Of a DNA stretch of 64,000 nt, positions 16,205-24,781 are shown in pieces. The position numbers and the translations under genes were made by a program. Source of the stretch: Luteolibacter sp. SL250 (GTDB taxonomy: Bacteria; Verrucomicrobiota; Verrucomicrobiia; Verrucomicrobiales; Akkermansiaceae); NCBI RefSeq assembly GCF_026625605.1, contig NZ_CP113054.1:248001-312000 (forward strand), given 5' to 3'. Numbering within the stretch: the stretch's first letter is position 1; the number at the start of each line of letters is the position of its first letter. The notes beneath the pieces were generated by a model. That model was not told the origin of the DNA, ran no database searches, and saw only the letters and a program-made list of their open reading frames with translations.

Positions 16205-16241
16205 GGGGTAGCGGAAGTCGTGAGACTTCCGGCTGGGGGGA
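16205..16241. repeat. GGAAGTC hairpin repeat (family C, copy 2)
   Basis: Reverse complement of the element at 2511-2547, identical over 37 bases except for one base in the hairpin loop. It lies in the divergent region upstream of both dacB and the EEP gene. Confidence 0.8.
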
Positions 16242-16307
16242 GGTCCTCCTGGAACCGGAGCTTTATCCTTCGTGGATGTCTTCCATGCCGATGTTCTTAT
16301 GAAGAAA

Positions 16308-16335
16308 GTGGGACAGGAGTGTCCCACCTCCTTAC
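16308..16335. repeat. Short solo hairpin related to the family A ends
   Basis: GTGGGACA-GGAG-TGTCCCAC followed by CTCCTTAC. This is the same CTCCTTAC terminus and GGACAGGAGTGTCC core as the short ends of the MITE-like elements, without the interior. It lies about 65 bp upstream of the EEP gene start. Confidence 0.75.
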
Positions 16336-16401
16336 TCCCCGGTCACGCATCCGCCATGTTTCCTGCCTTGCACAATCCGGGGATGACACTGGAATGGCGG
16401 G

Positions 16402-17169
16402 ATGGTTCTCCGGAAAGTCGCCGCCGCATTGCTTCTGATGGCTTGCCCCGCCGTGGCGCAGGAAAAGCCGCCCGCCACGCTGAAAGTCCTGTGCTGGAAC
16501 ATCCACCATGGTGTGGGGGTGGACAAGAAGCTGGACCTGGAGCGGATCGCGGCAGTCATCCGGGCACAGGATCCGGACGTCGTCGCGCTGCAGGAGGTGG
16601 ACCGTGGATGCCGCCGCAGCGCGAACACGGACCAGCCCACGATCCTCGGCGAACTCACCGGCTTGAAATCCGCCTTCGGCGAGGCGATGCCCTATGACGG
16701 CGGCTCCTACGGCCAGGCCATCCTTTCAAAGCACCCGATCAAATCCACGGAGGTGATCCGGCTTTCGCAGAACCAGGAACCGAGGATCGGCTTCCGGGCG
16801 CAGATCCTGCACCCCGCCGGGCCAGTGACGCTGGTGAGCGTCCACTTCGACTACCGCTCGCTGGAGTCACGGCTGGCAGAGGGCGGGAACCTGTTGAAGG
16901 CGCTGGAACCCATCTCCGGACCGCTGGTGGTGGCCGGGGACCTGAATGACGTGCCCGGCTCCGCGACGCTGGCCTTGTTCAAGGCACCCTGGGAAAAGGT
17001 GCTGCTGAAAGCTCCGTCCTCATCCTTTCCGGCGCGTGAGCCGGTGAAGGAAATCGACCACATCTTCCAGCGCGGCCTCATCACGACGGAGGAGGCATCG
17101 GTGATCGACGAGCGCATCGCGTCCGACCACCGGCCGATCACCGCCGTGCTGAAGTTCCGCGCGGAGTGA
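16402..17169 (+). CDS. Secreted endonuclease/exonuclease/phosphatase (EEP) family protein
   Basis: 255 residues with a signal peptide (about 1-19, ending AVAQ). EEP fold motifs: LCWNIHHG (metal-binding Asn), DVVALQEVDRG (catalytic Glu), VSVHFDYRS, VVAGDLNDVPGS (Asp/Asn pair) and the terminal IASDHRPITAVL (Asp-His). The set is complete for a Mg-dependent phosphodiesterase or phosphatase. Secreted members act on sphingomyelin, inositol phosphates or nucleic acids; the sequence does not discriminate. A second EEP lipoprotein lies at 41200-42138 and is not closely similar outside the motifs. Its stop is one base from the end of the next, convergent gene. Confidence 0.87.
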   Translation: MVLRKVAAALLLMACPAVAQEKPPATLKVLCWNIHHGVGVDKKLDLERIAAVIRAQDPDVVALQEVDRGCRRSANTDQPTILGELTGLKSAFGEAMPYDGGSYGQAILSKHPIKSTEVIRLSQNQEPRIGFRAQILHPAGPVTLVSVHFDYRSLESRLAEGGNLLKALEPISGPLVVAGDLNDVPGSATLALFKAPWEKVLLKAPSSSFPAREPVKEIDHIFQRGLITTEEASVIDERIASDHRPITAVLKFRAE

Positions 17170-18138
17170 TCACGGTACCTCGGTGGAGATCCACTCCAGG
17201 AAGCCCTCGCTGGAGATGGGCACCACGTGGATGTCGGGGATTTTCCCCAGTTCCTCGACCTTGCCGTTCTTGATCACGTAGTCGGAGCCGGTCATCACGA
17301 CCCGGTAGAGCGGGGAGCCTCCCTGCTCCGTGCGCCAGATCTCCGTTTCCTGGGAGGCGAACTTGGCCTCCTTCAACGCGGCCGCCGCCTTGCGCGCCAG
17401 CTCCAGCGCCTCCGCGCGGTCCGCCGAGGAACCGAGCGACAGATAGACGGGCAGGATCTTCCGGAAAGCGCGGACCTGCGCGGTGACCTCCGGACTGACG
17501 GTCATCCACATGGCATCAGAGTCCCCCTCGTTGTCGGCGCGGATCGCCTTGAGAAAAATCGAGTCCCGGAGCTCCAGCCCATCGACCAGGCCCCAGTCGG
17601 AAAAGCGGAGGCCCTCCGCCTTCAGATTGGCGATGTAGGGATTCCCCTTCATCAGTTCCAGCCTGCCGTCATAGCGGATGCCGCTGGCGTGGATCTTGAA
17701 ACGCTTCAGGTCCGCCGGGTCCGTGCGCGTCCCCTGGCCCGGCCAGCGCTCCAGCAGGACGCCCAGCGGTTCCTTCTCATCCTTCGCGTGGATGACGATT
17801 TCGACCGGGGCCTTTCCCGGGCCGTCGTATTCGGCGTTGGTGATCTCCTCGCGGTCCAGGATGACGGTCTCCTTGACCATCTCACCGGTGGTCTTCTTCC
17901 GCTCGATGAGCTTGGTGGTGGCCTGGACGCGGTAGTAGCTGCCCTTGTTGTCGGTCACGGTCCGCAACACGGCGTAAGTCTCCGACCCGGAACCGAAGAA
18001 TTTCTCATCCGCACGGATGACCTGCGGCGGCGTGGCCATGGAGGTCCCGGCAAGGCCCAGCAACAGAAACACGCTCCGGCGGAAACAGAAAATCCCAGTC
18101 ATGCCCATGATGTTAGGACATGACCGGGATCTTATCAA
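17170..18138 (-). CDS. Exported protein of unknown function, paralogue A of a tandem pair
   Basis: 322 residues; an ATG at residue 11 or 13 is also possible. The leader helix (RSVFLLLGLAGTSMA) ends near residue 36, so it is exported. No family recognised. It is clearly homologous to the next gene upstream (18189-19145). Shared segments include the start of the mature part (RADEKFFGSGSETYAVLRT versus QLDERLFGANEESYTVLRT), DNKGSYY versus DNEGSYY, GPGKAPVEIVIHA versus GPEKAPVETVIQA, and a C-terminal GFLEWI versus SFTKWI. Conserved Lys/Glu-rich beta-rich sequence without catalytic-looking motifs. The pair arose by tandem duplication. Confidence 0.75.
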   Translation of the reverse strand: MIRSRSCPNIMGMTGIFCFRRSVFLLLGLAGTSMATPPQVIRADEKFFGSGSETYAVLRTVTDNKGSYYRVQATTKLIERKKTTGEMVKETVILDREEITNAEYDGPGKAPVEIVIHAKDEKEPLGVLLERWPGQGTRTDPADLKRFKIHASGIRYDGRLELMKGNPYIANLKAEGLRFSDWGLVDGLELRDSIFLKAIRADNEGDSDAMWMTVSPEVTAQVRAFRKILPVYLSLGSSADRAEALELARKAAAALKEAKFASQETEIWRTEQGGSPLYRVVMTGSDYVIKNGKVEELGKIPDIHVVPISSEGFLEWISTEVP

Positions 18139-18188
18139 ATCAAAGACTTTGAGGCAGGAAAGCAGCCCCGGCGGCGGCTTTCACACCA

Positions 18189-19145
18189 TCACTTCGCATC
18201 CGGGGCAATCCATTTGGTGAAGCTGTCTGTGGGGACCGGAGTGAGGCGGGCATCCCTTGTTTGCTCAAATTCGGCCACTTTCTCGTTCCGAATGATTGCG
18301 TCGCTCGCAGTGGCGACCACATGGAAGCCTCGTTCGTTGGTTTTGGTGAAGTTCCAGATCGCAACCTCTAACAGATGGGAGTCAGGACCCTCAGGAATGG
18401 GTTTCAAGTTGCGCACGATCTCCTGTGCCCCTGCGAGGTCCTTGGCACTGCCAAGGGAGAGGATGGTCGGCGGAAGCAGGCTGAGCTTGTTCACTTGGAC
18501 CGCAGTCTCAGGGTTCAAGGCCACCCATACCCCATCCGTTGGACCTTCTTTGGCAGTCACATCTCCACGGACCACTTTCAGAATCGTGGCTCCTCCCGCA
18601 TACCTTCCATCCATCACCTGCCAACCAGGCGCCGGCTGCTCCTCATTTGGTTGTTTTTCAGACTCAACGAGGCCTGCCGGATGGGTCAAAAACACCTGAC
18701 GGAAGTAAATGCTTCCGCTGATAACCTTGAAGCCTTCGAGGAGTTTTGGGTCCAATTTCACTCCCTGGATGGGCCAGCGTTCCACCATCTCTGTGAGCGA
18801 GGCGGTTTCGCCACGCGCCTGGATCACCGTTTCGACCGGAGCCTTTTCCGGACCTGTATAGTTGGCGTCGATGATCGTCCTGCTCTTCAGCACCACGGTT
18901 TCGCGGATCGTCTCGTCCGTCTCGATGGACCGTTCGAAGAGCGTGGTCGTCGTCGTGGACGAGTAATATGACCCCTCGTTATCGACTGCCGTGCGCAGGA
19001 CCGTGTATGACTCCTCGTTGGCACCGAACAACCGCTCATCCAACTGAATGGCACGGGACGGAGTGGCGTGGGAGCTGAGAGACAGGATTGCCAGCCAGGC
19101 AACGGTTCTTCCAACTCCATGCAATGACATTGGCGAAACCATCAC
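18189..19145 (-). CDS. Exported protein of unknown function, paralogue B of a tandem pair
   Basis: 318 residues; the start could be the second Met or Met6. Signal peptide about 10-32 (GRTVAWLAILSLSSHATPSRA). Homologous along its whole length to the gene 50 bp downstream, but more diverged in the middle, where it carries an extra Glu/Gln/Pro-rich loop (VESEKQPNEEQPAP). Its coding sequence is visibly less GC-rich than its paralogue, suggesting either relaxed selection or a different history. Both genes point the same way and could be one transcript. Function unknown. Confidence 0.72.
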   Translation of the reverse strand: MMVSPMSLHGVGRTVAWLAILSLSSHATPSRAIQLDERLFGANEESYTVLRTAVDNEGSYYSSTTTTTLFERSIETDETIRETVVLKSRTIIDANYTGPEKAPVETVIQARGETASLTEMVERWPIQGVKLDPKLLEGFKVISGSIYFRQVFLTHPAGLVESEKQPNEEQPAPGWQVMDGRYAGGATILKVVRGDVTAKEGPTDGVWVALNPETAVQVNKLSLLPPTILSLGSAKDLAGAQEIVRNLKPIPEGPDSHLLEVAIWNFTKTNERGFHVVATASDAIIRNEKVAEFEQTRDARLTPVPTDSFTKWIAPDAK

Positions 19146-19265
19146 CGCAATGGGGTGAATCCTTCAATCCGGGATTTCAGTGATTCTGTGAGTGCCTGGA
19201 TGGCAGCATTCTACTTCCGCTGGCTCTCCGATTTGAAATGAAATCCGAACGTTGATACCGGTGAA

Positions 19266-19306
19266 AACCTCCGTCGGAGATTCTCATGAATCTCCGAACG
19301 GAGGTT
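19266..19306 (-). terminator. Intrinsic terminator downstream of alaS
   Basis: A long hairpin, AACCTCCGT-CGGAGATTC paired with GAATCTCCGAACGGAGGTT around a TCAT loop, with one bulged base. It lies 30 bp beyond the alaS stop. On the minus strand it is followed by a TTTT run, as expected for a rho-independent terminator of alaS. Confidence 0.7.
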
Positions 19307-19335
19307 GATCTGATGCGGGTGAATCCGCCCGCTTC

Positions 19336-22158
19336 TCAAACGGCGAACTTGGAAGCCGCGGCGGCCTTCACCTCATCGAGCTTCGAGCGGTCCGGTGCGG
19401 CTCCCCGCGCCTGGTCCGGCTTGCCGCCGCCCTTGCCACCGGCGATGCCGGCGAAATCACGGAGCAAGGCGCCCGCGTTCAGGCCCTTTGCCAGCGCGTC
19501 CGGCCCACAGTGGACGGCGAGGTGGAGCTTCTCCCCGTCATCGACAATGGCCAGCGCGGGACCGCCGAAATTTTTCTTCTTCAGCCCGTTCTGGAGTTCC
19601 TGGAGCAGGGACGCGTCCGACTCGAACGAAACGATGATCGGTTCGCCCTTGGCGATGAGTTCGGCCAGCGCCTCGTCCGCCAGCTTCGCGGCGGCTCCGG
19701 CCTGCAGCTTCTTGAACTGCTTCTCCGCCTCGATGGCTGCCTGCTGGGTCTCTTCCAGCGTCTTCTGCGCGGAGGCAAAGGTGGCGTTGATCTGGCCGAT
19801 GTCCGCGCGCTCGACGAGCATCGCCGCCATGATGGTGGGGAAATCATTCACGGTGACCGGCTCCGCGCCGAGCGAGGCGAGCTTCTCGTTGGCGGCGGCG
19901 AGTTTCACCTTCGCCGCCTTGAACTCGGCGTCCCATTTCTCGGTCGCCTCGTTGAGGTAGGCCCATGCGGACTCACCGCAGACCGCCTCGATCCGGCGGA
20001 CGCCGGACGCGATGGCACCCTCGCTCTTGATCTTGAAAAGGCCGATCTCGTTGGTGTTGCGGACGTGGGTGCCGCCACAGAGTTCCATCGACGGTCCGTT
20101 GAGCTGGTTCGGCTCCCCGCCGATCTGGACGACGCGGACGTTCTCGCCGTACTTGTCGCCGAAGAACTGCATGATGTCGGTGCGTCCCTTGATGTCCGCG
20201 TGCTTCACCTCCGTCCAGGAAACGGAGAGGCCCTGTTTGATGGCACCGTTGACCATCTCCTCCATCATCGCGATCTGCTGCGGGGAAACGGCGGCGCTGT
20301 TGAAGTCAAAGCGCAGGCGGTGCTCGTCCACGGAGGAACCCTGCTGGGAGGCGTCCTTGGAAACGGCCTCATGCAGCGCCCAGTGGAGAAGGTGGGTGGC
20401 GGTGTGGTGCGCCTCGATGGGGCGGCGGCGGCTGGTGTCCAGCTTGAGCGTCACGCGGTCCATCACCTTGATGCCGGCGGCGGCGGCCACGATGTGGGCG
20501 CGTGCCTTTCCGATCTGCTGCACACCCGTGATGGGGTGCTCATGGCCGAAGGCAACCAGCGTGCCGGTGTCGCCGGACTGGCCGCCCATCTCCGCGTAGA
20601 AGACCGTCTTGTCCGTGATGACGAACAGCGCGTCCTCCTGCGGGTGGATCTCCAGCACGGTGGCCTCCACCTCATCGGACTCGAAACCGGAGAACTCCGT
20701 GACCGCATCCGTGGAAATGTCGAGCGCGCGGACGACGGTGGTTTTCTGGGCGGCACGGGCGCGTTCGCGTTGCTGCTCCATCAGTTCCTCGAAGCGATCC
20801 TTGTCGAGCGAGAGGTTGCGCTCCTGGGCGAGAAGCTCGGTCAGGTCGATGGGGAAACCGAAGGTGTCGTAAAGTTCGAAGGCGATGTCGCCGGAGATGG
20901 ACTTCGCGTCATCGGCCAGGGCTTCCTCGAAACGCTTGAGGCCGCGGTCCAGCGTCTGGTTGAAGCTGGCCTCTTCCGTTTCCAGGGTCTGGCGGACGGT
21001 GTCCTGGCGGTTTTTCAGTTCTGGGAAGACGCCGCCCATTTCCGCGACGAGCGTTTCCACCAACGCGCCGAAGAACGGCTTCTCACCGGAGAAGCCGAGC
21101 TGGCGGCCGTAGCGGACCGCGCGACGGAGGATGCGGCGCAGCACGTAGTTCCGGCCGTTGTTGCCGGGCATGATACCGTCGGCGATGGAGAACGAAAGGG
21201 TGCGCAGGTGGTCGGCGATGACGCGGAAGGCGATGGCGTCCTTCATCTCCTCGTTGAAGGCGGAGCGGTCCGCACCGAGCGCCGGATAGATGTTGGAGTA
21301 GGTCTTGCCGCTCAGTTCCTCCAACTTGCGGAAGATGGGCTGGAAGACGTCCGTGGCGTAGTTGCTGGGCTTCTTCGAGAAATCCGTGAAGCCGTTCGTG
21401 TTCTGGATGATGGAGCAGGCGCGCTCGAAGCCCATGCCGGTGTCGATGTGCTTCGCGGGCAGCTCGCGGAAGGTGCCGTCGGCCTCCGCATTGTACTGGA
21501 TGAAGACGAGGTTCCAGATCTCGATGCAGAGGTCGGAGTCGTTGTTGACGAGGTTGCGCCCGGTGACGGGGTTGCCCTCCGGGGTGAGGTCCACGTGAAG
21601 TTCGGAACACGGTCCGCAGGGGCCGGTCTCACCCATCATCCAGAAGTTGTCCTTCACGTTGCCGTGGACGATCTGCACCGCAGGATCGCAGCCCTTGGAG
21701 CGGAACAGCTCGGCCCAGATGTCGTAGGCTTCCTGGTCGAAGCTGCCCGGGTCACCCGGCTTCGGCGCGTAGACGGACGCGTAGAGGCGGTGGGCGGGCA
21801 GGCCCCAGCGCTCCACAACCAGCTCCCATGCCCAGGCGATGGCTTCCTTCTTGAAGTAGTTCCCGAAAGACCAGTTCCCGAGCATCTCGAAGAACGTGTG
21901 GTGGTAGGTGTCATAGCCCACATCCTCCAGGTCGTTGTGCTTGCCGCCGGCGCGGATGCATTTCTGCGTGTCCGCGGCGCGTGGCGGATCATACGGGGCC
22001 TTCTCGACGCCGAGGAAGTACGGGACGAACGGGTTCATCCCCGCGTTGGTGAACAGCAGGCCGGGCGACTGCGGGAGCAGCGATGCCGAGGGCACGATGG
22101 TGTGCTGTTTCTCACGGAAGAAATCGAGGAAGCTGTTGCGGATCTCGGCGGCGGTCAT
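19336..22158 (-). CDS. alaS: Alanyl-tRNA synthetase
   Basis: 940 residues from the ATG at 22158. An in-frame extension upstream to 22278 overlaps the neighbouring sigma-factor gene and lacks family sequence. The class II catalytic core is N-terminal (MTAAEIRNSFLDFF, FTNAGMNPFVPYFLG, HHTFFEMLGNWSFGNYFKKEA). The editing domain carries the zinc motifs HTATHLLHW (about 582) and CGGTHVRNT (about 692). The C-terminal coiled coil and C-Ala domain end with GGKGGGKPDQARGA, the family-typical glycine-rich tail. It charges tRNA-Ala and clears mischarged Ser/Gly. It is somewhat longer than E. coli AlaS (876 residues), mainly in the first half. A terminator hairpin follows. Confidence 0.96.
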   Translation of the reverse strand: MTAAEIRNSFLDFFREKQHTIVPSASLLPQSPGLLFTNAGMNPFVPYFLGVEKAPYDPPRAADTQKCIRAGGKHNDLEDVGYDTYHHTFFEMLGNWSFGNYFKKEAIAWAWELVVERWGLPAHRLYASVYAPKPGDPGSFDQEAYDIWAELFRSKGCDPAVQIVHGNVKDNFWMMGETGPCGPCSELHVDLTPEGNPVTGRNLVNNDSDLCIEIWNLVFIQYNAEADGTFRELPAKHIDTGMGFERACSIIQNTNGFTDFSKKPSNYATDVFQPIFRKLEELSGKTYSNIYPALGADRSAFNEEMKDAIAFRVIADHLRTLSFSIADGIMPGNNGRNYVLRRILRRAVRYGRQLGFSGEKPFFGALVETLVAEMGGVFPELKNRQDTVRQTLETEEASFNQTLDRGLKRFEEALADDAKSISGDIAFELYDTFGFPIDLTELLAQERNLSLDKDRFEELMEQQRERARAAQKTTVVRALDISTDAVTEFSGFESDEVEATVLEIHPQEDALFVITDKTVFYAEMGGQSGDTGTLVAFGHEHPITGVQQIGKARAHIVAAAAGIKVMDRVTLKLDTSRRRPIEAHHTATHLLHWALHEAVSKDASQQGSSVDEHRLRFDFNSAAVSPQQIAMMEEMVNGAIKQGLSVSWTEVKHADIKGRTDIMQFFGDKYGENVRVVQIGGEPNQLNGPSMELCGGTHVRNTNEIGLFKIKSEGAIASGVRRIEAVCGESAWAYLNEATEKWDAEFKAAKVKLAAANEKLASLGAEPVTVNDFPTIMAAMLVERADIGQINATFASAQKTLEETQQAAIEAEKQFKKLQAGAAAKLADEALAELIAKGEPIIVSFESDASLLQELQNGLKKKNFGGPALAIVDDGEKLHLAVHCGPDALAKGLNAGALLRDFAGIAGGKGGGKPDQARGAAPDRSKLDEVKAAAASKFAV

Positions 22159-22274
22159 GGGAAGGGCCGGGGAAGATGGGAAAATCCCCGCGTCGAGTAA
22201 AGCCCGGGAAAACGGACCGTGGCTGGGCCATCTTGGCCCAGGCCGTTGCCGGAGCATCCTGCTCCGTCTTCCCC

Positions 22275-23000
22275 TCACCCCACCAGCACCCGGCGCAGGG
22301 CAGCCATTTCCTCCGCGATGGATTCCTCCGTGGGATCTGCCAGGGTGTCCGCCACGGTGACGCGCAGCAGCTCGCCGAACCTCTTCCGCAGCCGGTGGAG
22401 GGCGACGCGCAGCGCCTCCGCGCTCAGGCCCAGCTCCCGTGCCACTTCATCCTGGGAAACATTTCCGCCCGCCGGGCTGAGGAGCGGCCGCATGGCGGCG
22501 AAGGCCGCGCCCTTTCCCGCCGCCTGCTGTTCCTCCGCCAGCCGTTGCAGGGCGGCCTCCAGGATGGCCATGGCGCAGCTGCGGTCGAACTCGTCCTCCG
22601 GGGACGCGCCCTCCTGCTCTGCCTGGAAGCCCTTTTCCGCCTCCAGCGCATCCATCGACTGGATCTCCCGGTCACCACCGCGTTTCAGGGCGCTTTCCTT
22701 CCGCCACTCCCCGCGCTGCCAGCGCTGGAGCGCGCCCAACAGGAAGGAGCGCATCTTCCCCGCATCCGCGTCCGGCTTGGAAAAGCCATCCTCAGCCAGC
22801 AGGGATGCCAGAAAACCCTGGGCCGCGTCCTGCGCGTCCGCCGGGGACATCCCCCGCCGCCGCAGGAAGGCATAGACGGGCATCCAGTAGAGGCCGCACA
22901 GCTCGCCCAGCGCCTTTTCACGGGCTTCCGGACGTCCTTTCACCTGGGCCACGAGGCTCCAGCGGGTATTCGGGAAAGGCGCGTCACTGCGGGGTTCCAT
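22275..23000 (-). CDS. Sigma-70 family (ECF-like) RNA polymerase sigma factor
   Basis: 241 residues from ATG 23000 (MEPRSDAPFPNTRWSLV). Upstream in-frame ATGs would run into the divergent promoter region. Region 2 is at about 20-95, with YAFLRRRGMSPADAQDAAQGFLASLL. After a longer than usual linker, region 4 at about 165-225 has the helix-turn-helix NVSQDEVARELGLSAEALRVALHRLRKRF. The NTRWSLV start and the DAQDAAQGF motif are characteristic of a planctomycete/verrucomicrobial group often found near Ser/Thr kinase genes; a PknB-like kinase lies 1.8 kb away. It ends 116 bp upstream of the alaS start. No anti-sigma gene is adjacent. Confidence 0.85.
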   Translation of the reverse strand: MEPRSDAPFPNTRWSLVAQVKGRPEAREKALGELCGLYWMPVYAFLRRRGMSPADAQDAAQGFLASLLAEDGFSKPDADAGKMRSFLLGALQRWQRGEWRKESALKRGGDREIQSMDALEAEKGFQAEQEGASPEDEFDRSCAMAILEAALQRLAEEQQAAGKGAAFAAMRPLLSPAGGNVSQDEVARELGLSAEALRVALHRLRKRFGELLRVTVADTLADPTEESIAEEMAALRRVLVG

Positions 23001-23115
23001 GGTCCGCATCCAACCCTGTCCGGCGGGTGGGTTCAATGCGCCGTGAAAATTTTTTGCGAAACCGTGTAACGCCGCCCAACGGACCGCCAGAGAACGGAGC
23101 GAAAGGAACAACATC

Positions 23116-23706
23116 ATGAAAACCATCGCACTCATCCTCACCGCCGTCGCCCTCGCCTCCTGCGCCAGTGACTCCGGCCACCACACCTACCACCCCGCCC
23201 CCGGCCGCACGGAGCCACCCCGCGTGGACGACCGTGAGCCGATCCGTCCGATCCCAGGCGGCGGCTTCGGCGGCATCTTCCTCGGCGGCGGTCACCGCGA
23301 CATCGGCACCCTGTCACCCGGCGACCGTGACCGCATCCGTGTGGGTGGCCGCCCCGGTCTCCGTCCGGATGTCTTCGGCGCAGGCCGGGATGACGCTCCG
23401 GAGGTCATGCCCTCCGACCCGCCACGCCTCGGCGAACCATCCCGCGCCCCCGGCAGCCGCTTCCTCGACCCGGGCATCGCACGCAGGATCCCGCTGCCAT
23501 CCCCGGCACCCGCCCTCACCCCTCCTCCGGCCCGCCGCCCCGTCGTCCCGCCCACCATCATCCCGCGCCTGCCCACCCCACGCCCTGCGGAATCCGCCCG
23601 CATCACCCCGCTGCCGGACCGCTCCGTGCACATCCCGGCCCGTGTAACGCGCATTACCCCCGGCTCATCGGCACTTCATCTCGACCGTTCCGCGCTTTCC
23701 CGGTAA
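23116..23706 (+). CDS. Proline- and arginine-rich putative lipoprotein
   Basis: 196 residues. The N-terminal leader ends in the lipobox LASC (Cys16), so it is predicted to be lipid-anchored. The rest is low complexity: Pro, Arg, Gly, Asp and His rich, with a GGGFGGIFLGGGH segment and repeated Pro-Ser/Pro-Thr runs. No domain recognised. It is divergent from the sigma-factor gene (115 bp between the starts) and precedes the OmpA-like gene by 40 bp, so an envelope role is likely. The high Pro/Arg content suggests an extended, possibly wall-spanning protein. Confidence 0.65.
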   Translation: MKTIALILTAVALASCASDSGHHTYHPAPGRTEPPRVDDREPIRPIPGGGFGGIFLGGGHRDIGTLSPGDRDRIRVGGRPGLRPDVFGAGRDDAPEVMPSDPPRLGEPSRAPGSRFLDPGIARRIPLPSPAPALTPPPARRPVVPPTIIPRLPTPRPAESARITPLPDRSVHIPARVTRITPGSSALHLDRSALSR

Positions 23707-23746
23707 TGATTTCACAAGTTTCAAACTCCATAACTCCACCACCACC

Positions 23747-24748
23747 ATGAAAGCCATCCTATCGCTCTTCGCCTGCCTGACCATGGCGGCGTCCGCCATG
23801 CCCACCTCCGACGCCGCAGGCGCGAAGGACTACCCCGGCATCCCGCGCTATGAGGGATCCAAGATCCTGACCCAGTCGGAACAGAAGTTCGGCGAGATCC
23901 TCCTGCAGACCGGCGGCCTCAGTGCGCCGAACTCCACCGATCCGAAGGAGGTCCGCCCGGTTTCCGGCGCGCTCCACCGCACGACCTACGCCCTGGCCAA
24001 CACCCCGGACGAACGCCGGACCGTGCTGGAGGTCTTCAAGAACTACGAGCAGGCGCTGAAGGACGCCGGGTTCACCACCATCTGGACCGGTGACCAGGGC
24101 GCCATCCGCAACGGCCCGCCCGCCGTCTCCTACTTCCCGGAAGCGGACCGCAAGGAACTGTTCACCGGCATCAAGGAGCGCCGCTACATCGCCGCGGAAA
24201 AGGGCGGACTCTTCGCCGTCGTCTTCGTCGCGGAGCGCCAGTGGGACCACACGTTCCGCAAGGCGGACCCGTCGAACTCCTTCAAGGCGGACCTGAAGCT
24301 GCCCGCAGGCACCATCATGGTCCAGGCGGACTTCATCAACACCACGCCGATGGAGGACAAGATGGTCCTGGTGAAGGCGGAGGAAATGGAGAACAAGATC
24401 TCCGACACCGGCCGCATCGCCCTCTACGGCATCCACTTCGACTTCAACAAGGCGGACCTCAAACCGGAGTCGGAGCCGACCATCGGTGAGATCGTGAAAC
24501 TGCTGAAGGACAGCCCGTCGCTGAAGCTGCTGGTCGTGGGCCACACGGACAACGTCGGCACCTTTGAGTTCAACCAGGACCTGTCCCAGCGCCGCGCCGC
24601 CACCGTGGTGAAGGAGCTGACCACCAAGCACGGCATCGCCGCCGGCCGCCTGTCCGCCCACGGAGCGTCGTTCATCTCCCCCGTGGCCACCAACAAGACC
24701 GATGAAGGCAAGGCGCTCAACCGCCGCGTCGAGCTGGTCGAACAGTAA
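23747..24748 (+). CDS. OmpA-family outer-membrane/peptidoglycan-binding protein
   Basis: 333 residues with a signal peptide (about 1-18, ending ASAMPT). The middle region (20-215) is not a recognisable OmpA barrel and is more like a soluble DUF4892-type domain. The C-terminal OmpA domain (about 225-333) is clear: GIHFDFNKADLKPES, VVGHTDNVGTFEFNQDLSQRRA, VKELTTKHGIAAGRLSAHG and the terminal LNRRVELV. The Asp in GHTDN and the Arg in LNRRVEL bind diaminopimelate in the family. It therefore probably tethers an envelope component to the cell wall. It is 33 bp upstream of the kinase gene, so probably co-expressed. Confidence 0.85.
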   Translation: MKAILSLFACLTMAASAMPTSDAAGAKDYPGIPRYEGSKILTQSEQKFGEILLQTGGLSAPNSTDPKEVRPVSGALHRTTYALANTPDERRTVLEVFKNYEQALKDAGFTTIWTGDQGAIRNGPPAVSYFPEADRKELFTGIKERRYIAAEKGGLFAVVFVAERQWDHTFRKADPSNSFKADLKLPAGTIMVQADFINTTPMEDKMVLVKAEEMENKISDTGRIALYGIHFDFNKADLKPESEPTIGEIVKLLKDSPSLKLLVVGHTDNVGTFEFNQDLSQRRAATVVKELTTKHGIAAGRLSAHGASFISPVATNKTDEGKALNRRVELVEQ

Positions 24749-24781
24749 CCACCAGCGAACGTCCCGCCCCACCCCACCGCC

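Noticed and set aside
19510..22200. Long plus-strand open frame across alaS
   Set aside because: Antisense shadow of alaS; no motif of any family.
22159..22278. N-terminal extension of alaS
   Set aside because: It overlaps the end of the sigma-factor gene and contains no AlaS sequence; MTAAEIRNSF is the normal start.
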